Part shown: positions 16,027 through 24,966 of the stretch, piece by piece
How positions within the stretch are numbered: the stretch's first letter is position 1
Layout of the letters: the number at the start of each line of letters is the position of its first letter
Origin: Bacteroidales bacterium
Lineage (GTDB): Bacteria > Bacteroidota > Bacteroidia > Bacteroidales > UBA932
Direction of reading: 5' to 3'
DNA length: 34,846 bases
Assembly: GCA_004555145.1 (NCBI GenBank)
Contig: SFJB01000003.1
Coordinates: 1 to 34,846 of the forward strand
Position numbers and translations under genes: made by a program
Notes under the pieces: generated by a model
Databases searched by the model: none
What the model saw: only the letters and a program-made list of their open reading frames with translations
Told to the model about the DNA's origin: nothing

Positions 16027-17298
16027 ATGTTGACACTCAAAATGCTTCGCGACGACCCTAAGGCCGTGATAGAGAAGCTCGCAATCAAAAATTTTGACGC
16101 CGCCCCTATTGTGGACAGGGTGCTCGAACTCGACGCTCTGCGCCGCAAGCTCCAGACCGAAAGCGATGCTCTGCTGGCCGAGCAGAACAGGAAGGCCGCA
16201 GAAATCGGAGGACTTATGAAGAAAGGCCTCAAGGAAGAGGCCGAACAGGTAAAGGCTGCTGTTGCAGAGCTCAAGGCAAAGTCGGGTGAACTTCTTGCCG
16301 GGATGGATGCTGCCGGAAAGGAACTCGAGGAAAAGCTCGTACTCCTACCTAATGTTCCTTGCTCGCTTGTGAAGCCGGGCAAGGGCGCTGAAGACAATGA
16401 GGTGGTCAAGATGGGTGGTCCCGAGGTTAAACTTCCTGATAATGCCCTCCCTCACTGGGAACTCGCCAAGAAATACGATATCATTGATTTCGACCTCGGC
16501 GTAAAGATTACCGGAGCAGGTTTTCCGGTTTACAAGGGAAAGGGCGCAAAGCTCCAGAGGGCATTGATCAACTTCTTCCTTGACTGCAATACCGCAGCCG
16601 GCTATAAGGAGGTTGAACCGCCTGTCATGGTGAACGCAGCTTCAGGTTTCGGTACCGGCCAGCTTCCTGACAAGGAAGGCCAGATGTACCACGCAAACCT
16701 TGATGATTTCTATATGGTACCTACGGCTGAAGTGCCTGTGACCAACATTTTCAGGGATGTGATCCTCGCCGCGGGAGAAATCCCTCAGAGGCTCACTGCC
16801 TACACACCTTGCTTCCGCCGCGAGGCCGGCTCTTATGGCAAGGACGTGCGCGGACTCAACCGCCTGCACCAGTTCGACAAGGTGGAGATCGTGCGCGTGG
16901 AGAAGCCTGAAGATTCATACAAGGCTCTGGACGATATGGTTGCACACGTGGAATCCCTGGTGAACAAGCTCGGTCTCAAGTACCGCATACTCCGTCTGTG
17001 CGGCGGCGACTTGAGTTTTACCTCTGCAATCACCTATGACTTCGAGCTCTGGTCAGCAGCCCAGCAGCGCTGGCTTGAGATTTCTTCCGTTTCCAACTTC
17101 GAAACCTACCAGGCCAACCGCCTGCACCTTCGTTATCGCGACGAGAACGGAAAGCCTCAGCTCGCGCACACTCTCAACGGCAGCTCCCTTGCCCTCCCGC
17201 GCGTGGTGGCAGCCCTGCTTGAAGACAATCAGACCCCGGACGGCATCATCATCCCTGAGGTCCTCCGTCCATATACAGGATTCGACAAGATTGACTGA
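16027..17298 (+). CDS. serS: Seryl-tRNA synthetase
   Basis: The 423-residue class II synthetase charges tRNA-Ser. Residues 1-110 form the long antiparallel coiled-coil arm that holds the tRNA variable arm (rich in LRRKLQTESDALLAEQNRK-type heptads). The catalytic domain shows motif 2 (CFRREAGSYGKDVRGLNRLHQF) and motif 3 (SLALPRVVAALLEDNQ). The length is typical. The TGA stop overlaps the first codons of ruvC. Confidence 0.98.
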   Translation: MLTLKMLRDDPKAVIEKLAIKNFDAAPIVDRVLELDALRRKLQTESDALLAEQNRKAAEIGGLMKKGLKEEAEQVKAAVAELKAKSGELLAGMDAAGKELEEKLVLLPNVPCSLVKPGKGAEDNEVVKMGGPEVKLPDNALPHWELAKKYDIIDFDLGVKITGAGFPVYKGKGAKLQRALINFFLDCNTAAGYKEVEPPVMVNAASGFGTGQLPDKEGQMYHANLDDFYMVPTAEVPVTNIFRDVILAAGEIPQRLTAYTPCFRREAGSYGKDVRGLNRLHQFDKVEIVRVEKPEDSYKALDDMVAHVESLVNKLGLKYRILRLCGGDLSFTSAITYDFELWSAAQQRWLEISSVSNFETYQANRLHLRYRDENGKPQLAHTLNGSSLALPRVVAALLEDNQTPDGIIIPEVLRPYTGFDKID

Positions 17299-17854
17299 CA
17301 AGAGCAGAACAATAATAGGCATTGATCCCGGAACCAATATCTTAGGTTTCGGGATTGTGCGTGTTGATGCCGCCGGGAAGCCGCATTACGTGGATATGGG
17401 CGTGGTGGACCTGAGAAAGATTGACTCGGCCTATGATAAACTGGAAATAATATATGAAAAGGTAGGTGCGCTCTGCGATCTCTACCGCCCCGATGATATG
17501 GCAATCGAATCACCCTTTTACGCAAAGAATGCGCAAGTGATTTTCAAGCTCGGAAGAGCTCAGGGTGCAGCTATGATCTCCGCCCTTTCGAGAGGGGTAA
17601 AAGTGTATGAATATGCCCCACGAAAGGCGAAAATGGCCATATGCGGCAATGGTGCCGCTTCCAAGGAACAGGTCAGCCTTATGGTGCAGAAGACGCTTGG
17701 CACAAAAATTGAAAATAAATTCCTGGACGCTACAGACGCGCTGGCACTCGCTATGTGCCACTTCTATCAAGTTACAAGTCCGCTTGCTCAGTCAGGGCAG
17801 ACTTCCGGCTCGTGGGAACAGTTCATAGCCTCCAATCCTGACAGGGTGAAATAA
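17291..17854 (+). CDS. ruvC: Holliday junction endonuclease RuvC (TTG start)
   Basis: The 187-residue protein resolves Holliday junctions together with RuvAB. The four acidic catalytic residues are in place: Asp12 in GIDPGT, Glu73 in AIESPFY, and Asp146 and Asp149 in LDATDALALAMCH. No ATG gives the proper N terminus. Extending the frame upstream leads into an out-of-frame translation of serS, while the TTG at 17291 gives MTDKSRTIIGIDPGTN, matching the usual distance from start to first Asp. An AGGA at 17277-17280 is suitably placed. The start lies 8 bases inside serS, so translation is coupled. Confidence 0.92.
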   Translation: MTDKSRTIIGIDPGTNILGFGIVRVDAAGKPHYVDMGVVDLRKIDSAYDKLEIIYEKVGALCDLYRPDDMAIESPFYAKNAQVIFKLGRAQGAAMISALSRGVKVYEYAPRKAKMAICGNGAASKEQVSLMVQKTLGTKIENKFLDATDALALAMCHFYQVTSPLAQSGQTSGSWEQFIASNPDRVK

Positions 17855-17882
17855 CCAGACGATTATTATTATTGGTTAGAAT

Positions 17883-20843
17883 ATGAACAAGTTGAGATTA
17901 TCCTCAATGCTGGGCTTTTTGTTTTTTAGCCTCAGCCTCTTTGCCCAGAACACTGTGAAATTGGTTCTGGTAGATGACTCGGACGGCAGCCCTGTGGGCT
18001 TCGCGACAGTCTCCCTTTTAAAGGACGGACAGTCCAAACCTTCAAACTATGCCCTTTCTGACAGCGAGGGAAACGTCAAACTGGAATCGGTCAAGAACGG
18101 ATCTTATACCCTGAAAGCGGAATTGATGGGCTATATCACCCATACTCAGAAAATCAAAATGGAATCCAAAGCTCTCGACCTGGGCACGATAAAGCTCAAG
18201 GTTGACGCCGAGGTGATTGATGCCGCTTCCGTGTCTGCTACCGGTAATGCAGTGATAATCAAGAAGGATACGGTGGAATATACGGCTTCTGCCTTCAAGA
18301 CCACCGACAACGATATGCTGGAGGATCTCCTGAAGAAACTTCCGGGAGTGGAGGTCTCCGAAGACGGATCCATCACCGCCAATGGCGAGACCATCACAAA
18401 AATTACCATAGATGGCAAGACCTTCTTCCTGGATGACCCGCAGCTCGCTTCGAAGAACATTCCCGCAAAGATGATCAACAAGCTTAAGGTCATACAGAAG
18501 AAGTCCGAGCAGGCCGAGTTTACCGGCATAGACGACGGCGAGGAGGAGACGGTGATCGACCTCTCCGTGCAGAAGGGTATGATGAGAGGTCTTTTCGGCC
18601 AGGTCAGCGCCGGTGCCGGTTCAGACGTGCCTTCACAGCCGGAAATAGAGCCTGAACTCAGGTACCTGGGCAACGCCTTCATAGGCAAGTTCAATGAGGA
18701 TACCCAGATCAGCTTGATACTCAACGGCAACAATACCAACAACCGCGGTGCCACCAACCGTTCCGGCAATATGATGATGAATATGCGCGGAGGCGGAATG
18801 GGAGGCGGCCAGGGCGGCTGGGGCGGAGGCAACGGCATCACCACTTCCTATATGGGTGGTTTGAATGCGGCTTCCACCTTCTTCGACGGAAATATGCAAC
18901 TTGGAGGCAACTATATTTACAATTACAACCGCAACGACGTGGAGGAGAGTTCAATGAAGACGACCTATCTTCAGGACAACAACCTCATCTATATGAGCGG
19001 CGGCAAGAGCACCACCAATTCCGGCGGCCACAATTTCGGCTTCCGTCTGGAGCACAAGTTCTCCGAGAATACTTCCATACTCTTCGAGCCTCAGATTACC
19101 ATAGGCAACGGCAGCTATGTGCAGACCAGCCGTGACACCACCTACAACGACAACCTTATGGGCTCGGTGGACAAAATCAACACCTCATTCACCGATAACT
19201 TCGGGGACAACAAGAACGTTTCCGCGAGCGGCCGCTTCCTGCTCCGCCAGCGCCTCGGAATCCCGGGACGAACAATGACCCTGAACATGAATTTCAGAGC
19301 AACGGACAACAAGCTCACCGGTTACAACAAGAACGGCATCACCACTTACGGTGACAATGCCTCCGTGCAGAAGGTGACCCAGCAGTTCGACAATGACCAG
19401 AACTCCTATTCCGTTGACGGACGCCTCACCTATACCGAACCTCTCGGCAACCGCTTCTATGTGGAAGCCAACTACTCCTATTCCTGGAGCAAGTCTGTTT
19501 CCGACAAACTCACATACGATATGGAGAACGGTGGGGAAATCGACTACAACTACACCAACAAGATCATCAATCAGACCGACCGTCAGCAGATAGGAGCCAA
19601 CGTGCTCTACCAGAGCGATAAGCTTCGTGCCCAGGTGGGCTTCTCGGCAATACCGACCAAGACCTACAACAGTACCACCAAGTACGATGCTCTCAGCCAG
19701 AGTTACTCCCCTCAGGAATACACCGACTTCAGGTGGAACTTCTCCCCTCAGGCAATGGTGAGCTTCGAACCGAATGACAGCTACAGCGGCCGTCTCTTCT
19801 ACAGGGGAACCTCAAGCCAGCCGTCCACATCCCAGCTCATGCCGGTGCCTGACAACTCTGACCCTCTTAACGTAAGTTTCGGTAACCCTTCGCTTACCCC
19901 GTATTTCAACCACAACATACGCCTTAATTTACGCTACTCCAACAGGCAGAAGTTTGCGTCAGCAAATGTGAGTCTCACGGGAGGTTTCACCCAGAACCCT
20001 ATTGTAAGCTCAGTATGGTATGGTTCCAACGGCGCTCAGTACACTATGCCTTTCAATGGCCCTACCACCGCAAATGCGGGCGGAAACATGTTCTGCAACT
20101 TCCCTATCGGAAAGAGCAACTTCTCCGTCAACAATTCCCTTGGCCTCAACTGGAGGATGAGTGCGTCATATGTCGGTACGGACGTGGATATGAGCGTGTA
20201 TGACGATAAGGGGTACTACGACTTCATGGAGTGGTTCATAGACAAGTTCAACGATCCGACCTACTACTCGAACCATATCGCCGAGAACATTACCAACACC
20301 GTCAGTGCCAACGAGCGCCTCAGGCTGAGGTACAGCGGCAAGTCCATCGAGGCATCGCTGGGTGCCAGCACCAGAATGAACAAGTCCTGGTATTCCATTT
20401 CCACGATGAAGGATCAGACTACAACCTGGAACAATCAGGTATCCATGGAACTCAACTGGGACCTCAGTTCCATCGGTATGACCCTTTCCGGAGAGGCCGA
20501 TTACAACTGGTATGATGGATATTCCACTCCTCAGCCGTCCCAGTGCGTGCTGAATGCGGAAATCTCCAAACTCCTCTTCAACAACAACGTCACCCTCGCC
20601 CTTCGCGGCTATGACCTTCTCGGACAGTCCAAGAACCTTACCGTCACCGACAGTGCCAACTACCACAGCGAGGCCATCAACAACACTCTCGGAAGATACG
20701 TGGTGCTTTCTCTCTCCTGGAGGTTCGGCACTATGGGCCAGAGGGGTGGCAGACGTCCTTCCGGCGGTCCTGCTGGCCCTGGAGCTCCTCCTGCAGGCGG
20801 TCCGGGTATGCCTCCACCGGGCGGCGGAATGCGAATGATGTAG
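17883..20843 (+). CDS. Outer membrane beta-barrel protein with carboxypeptidase-regulatory-like domain (TonB-receptor-like)
   Basis: The 986-residue secreted protein opens with a signal peptide ending LSLFAQ (about residue 22). Residues 25-108 form a CarboxypepD_reg-like Ig-type domain; residues about 125-235 resemble a plug domain (LPGVEVSEDGSITANGETI, KITIDGKTFF). The rest is a long series of alternating aromatic strands typical of the OMP beta-barrel family related to TonB-dependent receptors. No clear TonB box was seen, and there is no adjacent susD homologue, so it is not a standard SusC. Two low-complexity stretches stand out: a Met/Gly-rich segment beginning at residue 297 and a Pro/Gly-rich tail from about 950 after the last strand. 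The ligand is unknown. Confidence 0.88.
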   Translation: MNKLRLSSMLGFLFFSLSLFAQNTVKLVLVDDSDGSPVGFATVSLLKDGQSKPSNYALSDSEGNVKLESVKNGSYTLKAELMGYITHTQKIKMESKALDLGTIKLKVDAEVIDAASVSATGNAVIIKKDTVEYTASAFKTTDNDMLEDLLKKLPGVEVSEDGSITANGETITKITIDGKTFFLDDPQLASKNIPAKMINKLKVIQKKSEQAEFTGIDDGEEETVIDLSVQKGMMRGLFGQVSAGAGSDVPSQPEIEPELRYLGNAFIGKFNEDTQISLILNGNNTNNRGATNRSGNMMMNMRGGGMGGGQGGWGGGNGITTSYMGGLNAASTFFDGNMQLGGNYIYNYNRNDVEESSMKTTYLQDNNLIYMSGGKSTTNSGGHNFGFRLEHKFSENTSILFEPQITIGNGSYVQTSRDTTYNDNLMGSVDKINTSFTDNFGDNKNVSASGRFLLRQRLGIPGRTMTLNMNFRATDNKLTGYNKNGITTYGDNASVQKVTQQFDNDQNSYSVDGRLTYTEPLGNRFYVEANYSYSWSKSVSDKLTYDMENGGEIDYNYTNKIINQTDRQQIGANVLYQSDKLRAQVGFSAIPTKTYNSTTKYDALSQSYSPQEYTDFRWNFSPQAMVSFEPNDSYSGRLFYRGTSSQPSTSQLMPVPDNSDPLNVSFGNPSLTPYFNHNIRLNLRYSNRQKFASANVSLTGGFTQNPIVSSVWYGSNGAQYTMPFNGPTTANAGGNMFCNFPIGKSNFSVNNSLGLNWRMSASYVGTDVDMSVYDDKGYYDFMEWFIDKFNDPTYYSNHIAENITNTVSANERLRLRYSGKSIEASLGASTRMNKSWYSISTMKDQTTTWNNQVSMELNWDLSSIGMTLSGEADYNWYDGYSTPQPSQCVLNAEISKLLFNNNVTLALRGYDLLGQSKNLTVTDSANYHSEAINNTLGRYVVLSLSWRFGTMGQRGGRRPSGGPAGPGAPPAGGPGMPPPGGGMRMM

Positions 20844-20862
20844 AAATACGAAAAAATATGAG

Positions 20863-20870
20863 TATATTTG
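20863..20870 (+). promoter_or_regulatory. -7 box for the lysE-family gene
   Basis: A perfect TATATTTG ends 6 bases before the ATG at 20877, implying a leaderless or near-leaderless transcript. The expected TTTG about 20 bases upstream is poor, so strength is uncertain. Confidence 0.5.
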
Positions 20871-20876
20871 CCGTCT

Positions 20877-21506
20877 ATGACGTTAGAGCTCGTAAAGGCA
20901 TTGCTTGTGGGCATCATCGCCGCCCTTCCCGTTGGACCGGTACTGATGATGGTCATCCACAAAACCCTTGAGGGAGGAAAGACGGCAGGTATGATGACAG
21001 GATTCGGCTCGGCCGTGGGGGATTCATTCCTTGCCGCGGTCGGGTTGTTGGCTTTGGGTGCGATAGAGGAATTCATACTCCGCTATTCGGGCCCGATAAT
21101 GCTGGTGGGATCCGTGCTCCTTATGGCAGTGGGCCTGAGTATGGCTCTGACTGCCACGGTGCCTGACGTAAACAGCGTGCTTGCTCCGCGCAGCAAGAAG
21201 ACCCTCGCCTCGTATTCGCTCCAGGCCATGTTGGCTGTGTTTTCGAATCCGGCTGCGTATGCGCTCATGTTCGGCCTGCTCGGTATTATGCACCTTGCCT
21301 ACTCGGACAGACTGTCTCCGTCCTGGGCCGTAGTGCTTTGTGTGGGACTGGGTGAGCTGCTCTACTGGGCTCTGGTGGTCTATGTGCTCGCCCGTTTCGT
21401 GAAGGTGAAGACCAGGACTATGAGGAGAATCAAGAAGGGTGCCGGGATAGTAGTATGCTGCTTTTCCGTGGCTTTGCTTGTCAAGGGTATAGTCACTTTT
21501 TTGTAG
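20877..21506 (+). CDS. LysE-family exporter
   Basis: This 209-residue inner-membrane protein has about six hydrophobic helices. It shows the family signature at the N terminus (IAALPVGPVLMMVIHKTLEGGKTAGMMTGFGSAVGD) and the mid-protein SNPAAYALMFGLLG segment, which corresponds to the conserved NP-containing helix. LysE/RhtB proteins export amino acids or related small molecules; the substrate is not predictable. The ATG at 20877 is preferred over the TTG at 20868 because that TTG is part of the -7 promoter box. It is the first gene of a four-gene run (PASTA protein, rluD, lnt). Confidence 0.88.
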   Translation: MTLELVKALLVGIIAALPVGPVLMMVIHKTLEGGKTAGMMTGFGSAVGDSFLAAVGLLALGAIEEFILRYSGPIMLVGSVLLMAVGLSMALTATVPDVNSVLAPRSKKTLASYSLQAMLAVFSNPAAYALMFGLLGIMHLAYSDRLSPSWAVVLCVGLGELLYWALVVYVLARFVKVKTRTMRRIKKGAGIVVCCFSVALLVKGIVTFL

Positions 21507-21521
21507 GAAACAATTTCAAAG

Positions 21522-22322
21522 ATGAAGATAAAGGATATTTTTACCAACTGGATAGTGAAGAACGTGCTCCTGGCCGTTGCCTTCGTACTGGTGCTGGTGT
21601 TCTCCGTGAATGCGCTCCTGGCAGTGGGGACCAGGCACAACAAGGAAATCACTGTCCCTGATTTCAGCGGAATGAGCGTTGAAGAGGCTCAGACTGCGGC
21701 TTCTGCCGTGGGCGTAATGGCCGTGGTCACGGATTCCGTTTACGTCAGGCGTATGACTCCGGGAGCAATTTACATGCAGACGCCCAAGGCCGGTTCGCAC
21801 GTGAAGAAGGGACGCAAGATACGCCTCACCGCGAATACTATGGTGCCAAGCGAGGTGTATATGCCTTCTCTGATAGGCTGCTCGCTGCGCCAGGCGAAAG
21901 CGGAGCTCCAGCGCAACGGACTCGAGCTCGGCCGCCTGATCTATGTTAAGGACATTGCGACCAACTACGTGCTGAAGCAGCAGCGCTACGGGGTGGATGT
22001 CGCCCCCGGCACTCCTATGTCCAGCGGCACCGTAATCAATCTGGTTCTGGGCTTGAGCAGCGACAACCTCACCAATGTCCCAGACCTCAGCGGCAAGCAG
22101 TATCGCGCAGCAGTCGACATGGCCCAGGAAAACTCCCTGAACATAGGTCGTCTCCGCTTCGACAATACGGTGAAGAACTATGCCGATACCCTGAGTGCCG
22201 TAGTGTACAGGCAGAACCCTGCCGCAGATGCACCGGCAGTCACCAAAGGCAGTGAACTCACCCTTTACCTCACCCTGGATACGGAAAAGGTTCCGGCAGG
22301 CAAAACCCCAGCCGAGAAATGA
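21522..22322 (+). CDS. PASTA-domain membrane protein
   Basis: The 266-residue protein has a short cytoplasmic N terminus, one transmembrane helix (about 13-36) and three consecutive PASTA domains on the periplasmic side (about 42-110, 112-183 and 185-255). The repeats begin with VPDFSGMSVEEAQ, MPSLIGCSLRQAKAEL and VPDLSGKQYRAAVDMA. In other bacteria PASTA domains sense peptidoglycan when attached to penicillin-binding proteins or Ser/Thr kinases; here no enzymatic domain is attached. Its stop overlaps the rluD start by ATGA. A role in cell-wall sensing or organisation is inferred from the domain alone. Confidence 0.9.
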   Translation: MKIKDIFTNWIVKNVLLAVAFVLVLVFSVNALLAVGTRHNKEITVPDFSGMSVEEAQTAASAVGVMAVVTDSVYVRRMTPGAIYMQTPKAGSHVKKGRKIRLTANTMVPSEVYMPSLIGCSLRQAKAELQRNGLELGRLIYVKDIATNYVLKQQRYGVDVAPGTPMSSGTVINLVLGLSSDNLTNVPDLSGKQYRAAVDMAQENSLNIGRLRFDNTVKNYADTLSAVVYRQNPAADAPAVTKGSELTLYLTLDTEKVPAGKTPAEK

Positions 22323-23338
22323 CGACAAACGAGGAGCTTTTTGAGCATTTCCGCTTCGAAGTGGACAAGGGGCAGACCCCGATGCGCATAGATAAGTATA
22401 TGGCTACGCATATGGAGGATACCTCCCGCAGCCGTGTGCAGCAGGCTTTCAAGGAGGGATACGTGCGCGTGGGCGACGAACTCGTGAAACCGAACTATAT
22501 AGTGCGTCCGGGCGACGTGATACGCTTTGTGATGCCCTACCGAAGGCGCGGGCTGGAGATTCTTCCCCAGGACATACCTCTGAACATAGTGTACGAAGAC
22601 GAGGATGTGCTGGTGGTGAACAAGCCTGCGGGGATGGTGGTGCATCCGGGGCACGGTCATTTCGAGGGTACCCTGATCAATGCGCTTTCCCACCACCTGG
22701 GCATATCCCAGGGACCGGAGGCCGAAGATGAGAGGATGGGGGTACTGGTCCACAGGATTGACAAGGATACCAGCGGTCTGCTGGCGGTGGCAAAGAACGA
22801 GGAATCCCAGCTCAAACTGGCTAAGCAGTTCTTCGACCACAGCATAGAGAGGCGCTACGTGGCCATAGTGTGGGGAGACATACGCGAGGATGAGGGCACA
22901 ATCGAGGGCAACATAGGCCGAGACCCCAACGACCGTATGCGTTTCCGGGTGTTTGAGGAGGAAGACAAGGGAAAGCGTGCGGTCACTCATTACAGGGTGC
23001 TGGAACGTTTTGGCTTCGTGACCCTGGTGGAATGCAAACTGGAGACCGGCCGCACCCACCAGATACGCGTGCATATGTCCCGTCTCGGACATCCCATATT
23101 CAACGATGAGCGCTACGGCGGCAACGAAATCCGCAAAGGCACCATCTATTCCAAGTACAGACAGTTCATAAACAACTGCTTCGAGCTCTGCCCGCGTCAG
23201 GCGCTGCACGCCAAGACCCTTGGCTTCGTGCACCCTCGCACCGGGGAGTGGCTTCAGTTCGATTCCGCCGTTCCGGAAGATATGACCGCGCTTCTGGACA
23301 AGTGGAGAAAGTATTGCGGCCAGATGCCTGAAGAATGA
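22319..23338 (+). CDS. rluD: 23S rRNA pseudouridine synthase, RluD/RluA family
   Basis: The 339-residue enzyme has an N-terminal S4 RNA-binding domain (about 20-85, MRIDKYMATHM and SRSRVQQAF) and a RluA-type catalytic domain with HRIDKDTSGLL, where Asp148 is the catalytic aspartate, and a later GRTHQIRVHM motif. It is expected to isomerise uridines in helix 69 of 23S rRNA if it is the RluD orthologue; with one family member visible, RluD is the best but not certain name. It overlaps lnt by ATGA at 23335-23338. Confidence 0.92.
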   Translation: MTTNEELFEHFRFEVDKGQTPMRIDKYMATHMEDTSRSRVQQAFKEGYVRVGDELVKPNYIVRPGDVIRFVMPYRRRGLEILPQDIPLNIVYEDEDVLVVNKPAGMVVHPGHGHFEGTLINALSHHLGISQGPEAEDERMGVLVHRIDKDTSGLLAVAKNEESQLKLAKQFFDHSIERRYVAIVWGDIREDEGTIEGNIGRDPNDRMRFRVFEEEDKGKRAVTHYRVLERFGFVTLVECKLETGRTHQIRVHMSRLGHPIFNDERYGGNEIRKGTIYSKYRQFINNCFELCPRQALHAKTLGFVHPRTGEWLQFDSAVPEDMTALLDKWRKYCGQMPEE

Positions 23339-24966
23339 AGCGCCCCTCCTTATACCTCCTGCTTTTGAGCACGGTCTCTGCTGTGCTCCTGAGCCTGCCT
23401 TGGCTGGTGCCTCATGCCGGCGCACTTTCACTGGTCGCCTTCCTCCCTCTGCTCTGGGCTGATTATGCCGCCGATGAGTTGAAAATCAAGCACTTCTGGC
23501 TGTATCACTTCTATTGCTTCGTGCTTTGGAATGCCCTCACCACCTTCTGGGTATGCAATGCCACTCTGGGCGGCGGCGTTTTCGCCATACTTGCCAACGC
23601 TTTTCAGATGTCCATGGTGTGGGCTTTGTTCCGTCTTGGGAAAAGGTATATGGGAGGCGCGGTGCCGTACATCTTCCTTGCCGTGATGTGGCTTGCCTGG
23701 GAAAGGCATTATTTCGATGTGGACATCTCCTGGCCCTGGCTGACCCTCGGGAACGCCTTTGCCGGCAGTACCCGCAGCGTGCAGTGGTATGAGTTCACCG
23801 GAACTCTGGGCGGCTCACTGTGGATCTGGGCGTGCAACCTTGCGTTCTTCGCTATGCTTCGCGCTTTCGCTTCGGGCTCCTGGAATGTCTGGAACCGCAT
23901 TGCGCGCACATCTGCGGTTTTTGGCATAACACTGCTGATTTTCGGCCCTCTGGTGCTTTCCAAGGCTCTTTATGCCTCATACGAGGAAAAGGCGGAGTCC
24001 ACTCTGGAAGTAGTGATTGCCCAGCCAAATCTGGATCCATACGAAAAGTTCGAAAGCCTAGACCAGAAGCAGCAGAATGCCAGGCTGCTGGGTATCTTCG
24101 ACTCCGAACTCAAGCGACTCGGGGACAGTTCGAAAACGCGACTGCTGCTCGCGCCTGAAACCTTCACCTCGGACATTTTCCTCAATGACGCGGAGGCTTC
24201 CGCGAGCGTGAAGGAATTCCGCTCATTCCTGGGGAACTATCCCGGCTCTCAGCTGCTTTTCGGGGCAAGCACCATAGAGACCTACACCTCTGCGGCGCCT
24301 CCGGATATACTTGCAAGGCCTTATGGCAGAGGATGGTATATGAGCCACAACACTGCTTTCCTGCTCGCCTGTGACCAGCCTTTGCAGAAATACCACAAGA
24401 GCAGGCTGGTGGTGGGTGTGGAATCCACTCCATATCCGCGCATCTTCGTGCCTCTGGACAACTATCTGTCAAAGCTTTTCCACGTCTCCGGCCTGATGGG
24501 ACGGTGCAAGGCCCAGGACAGTGCCGGCGTGCTCCGCTTCGATGAAGACAGGGCGCTTGGCTGCGCTATCTGCTATGAATCCGTCTATGGGGAATACTGC
24601 ACGGAATACGTGAAGGCAGGAGCAGGAGCCCTGACCGTCATCACCAACGATGCCTGGTGGGGAGACACTCCCGGCTACAGGCAGCATTTGAACTATTCGC
24701 GTCTGCGTGCGATTGAAACCCGCAGGGACATAGCCCGTTGCGGAAATACCGGCATCTCCTGCTTCATCGATCAGAGGGGAGAAATCAAGGCCAGTACGCA
24801 GTGGTGGACTCAGGAAAGCCTTTCCGGAAGCATTGCCTTCAATTCGGAGCAGACTTTCTTCGTGCGTTGCGGGGATATAGTGGGCAGGGTTTCCACTCTG
24901 ATGTTCTTCCTTCTCGCTGCTCTGCTTCTGATGCGTCTGGTGATGCGAAAAAAGTCTAGATTCTAG
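23335..24966 (+). CDS. lnt: Apolipoprotein N-acyltransferase
   Basis: The 543-residue inner-membrane enzyme adds the third acyl chain to the N-terminal cysteine of lipoproteins. The N-terminal half holds several membrane helices (within about 5-215), the C-terminal half is a nitrilase-like domain, and a last helix lies near 520-540. The catalytic triad is visible: Glu275 in APETF, Lys355 in YHKSRLV and Cys413 in CYESVYG. Several lipoproteins are encoded in this window (the GH3 enzyme, DPP III, the epimerase). Its TAG stop shares the palindrome CTAG (24963-24966) with the stop of the convergent ung gene. Confidence 0.96.
   Translation: MKRPSLYLLLLSTVSAVLLSLPWLVPHAGALSLVAFLPLLWADYAADELKIKHFWLYHFYCFVLWNALTTFWVCNATLGGGVFAILANAFQMSMVWALFRLGKRYMGGAVPYIFLAVMWLAWERHYFDVDISWPWLTLGNAFAGSTRSVQWYEFTGTLGGSLWIWACNLAFFAMLRAFASGSWNVWNRIARTSAVFGITLLIFGPLVLSKALYASYEEKAESTLEVVIAQPNLDPYEKFESLDQKQQNARLLGIFDSELKRLGDSSKTRLLLAPETFTSDIFLNDAEASASVKEFRSFLGNYPGSQLLFGASTIETYTSAAPPDILARPYGRGWYMSHNTAFLLACDQPLQKYHKSRLVVGVESTPYPRIFVPLDNYLSKLFHVSGLMGRCKAQDSAGVLRFDEDRALGCAICYESVYGEYCTEYVKAGAGALTVITNDAWWGDTPGYRQHLNYSRLRAIETRRDIARCGNTGISCFIDQRGEIKASTQWWTQESLSGSIAFNSEQTFFVRCGDIVGRVSTLMFFLLAALLLMRLVMRKKSRF

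Noticed and set aside
20868..20876. TTG at 20868 as the start of the lysE-family gene
   Set aside because: The TTG is the end of a perfect TATATTTG promoter box; the ATG at 20877 gives a normal N terminus.
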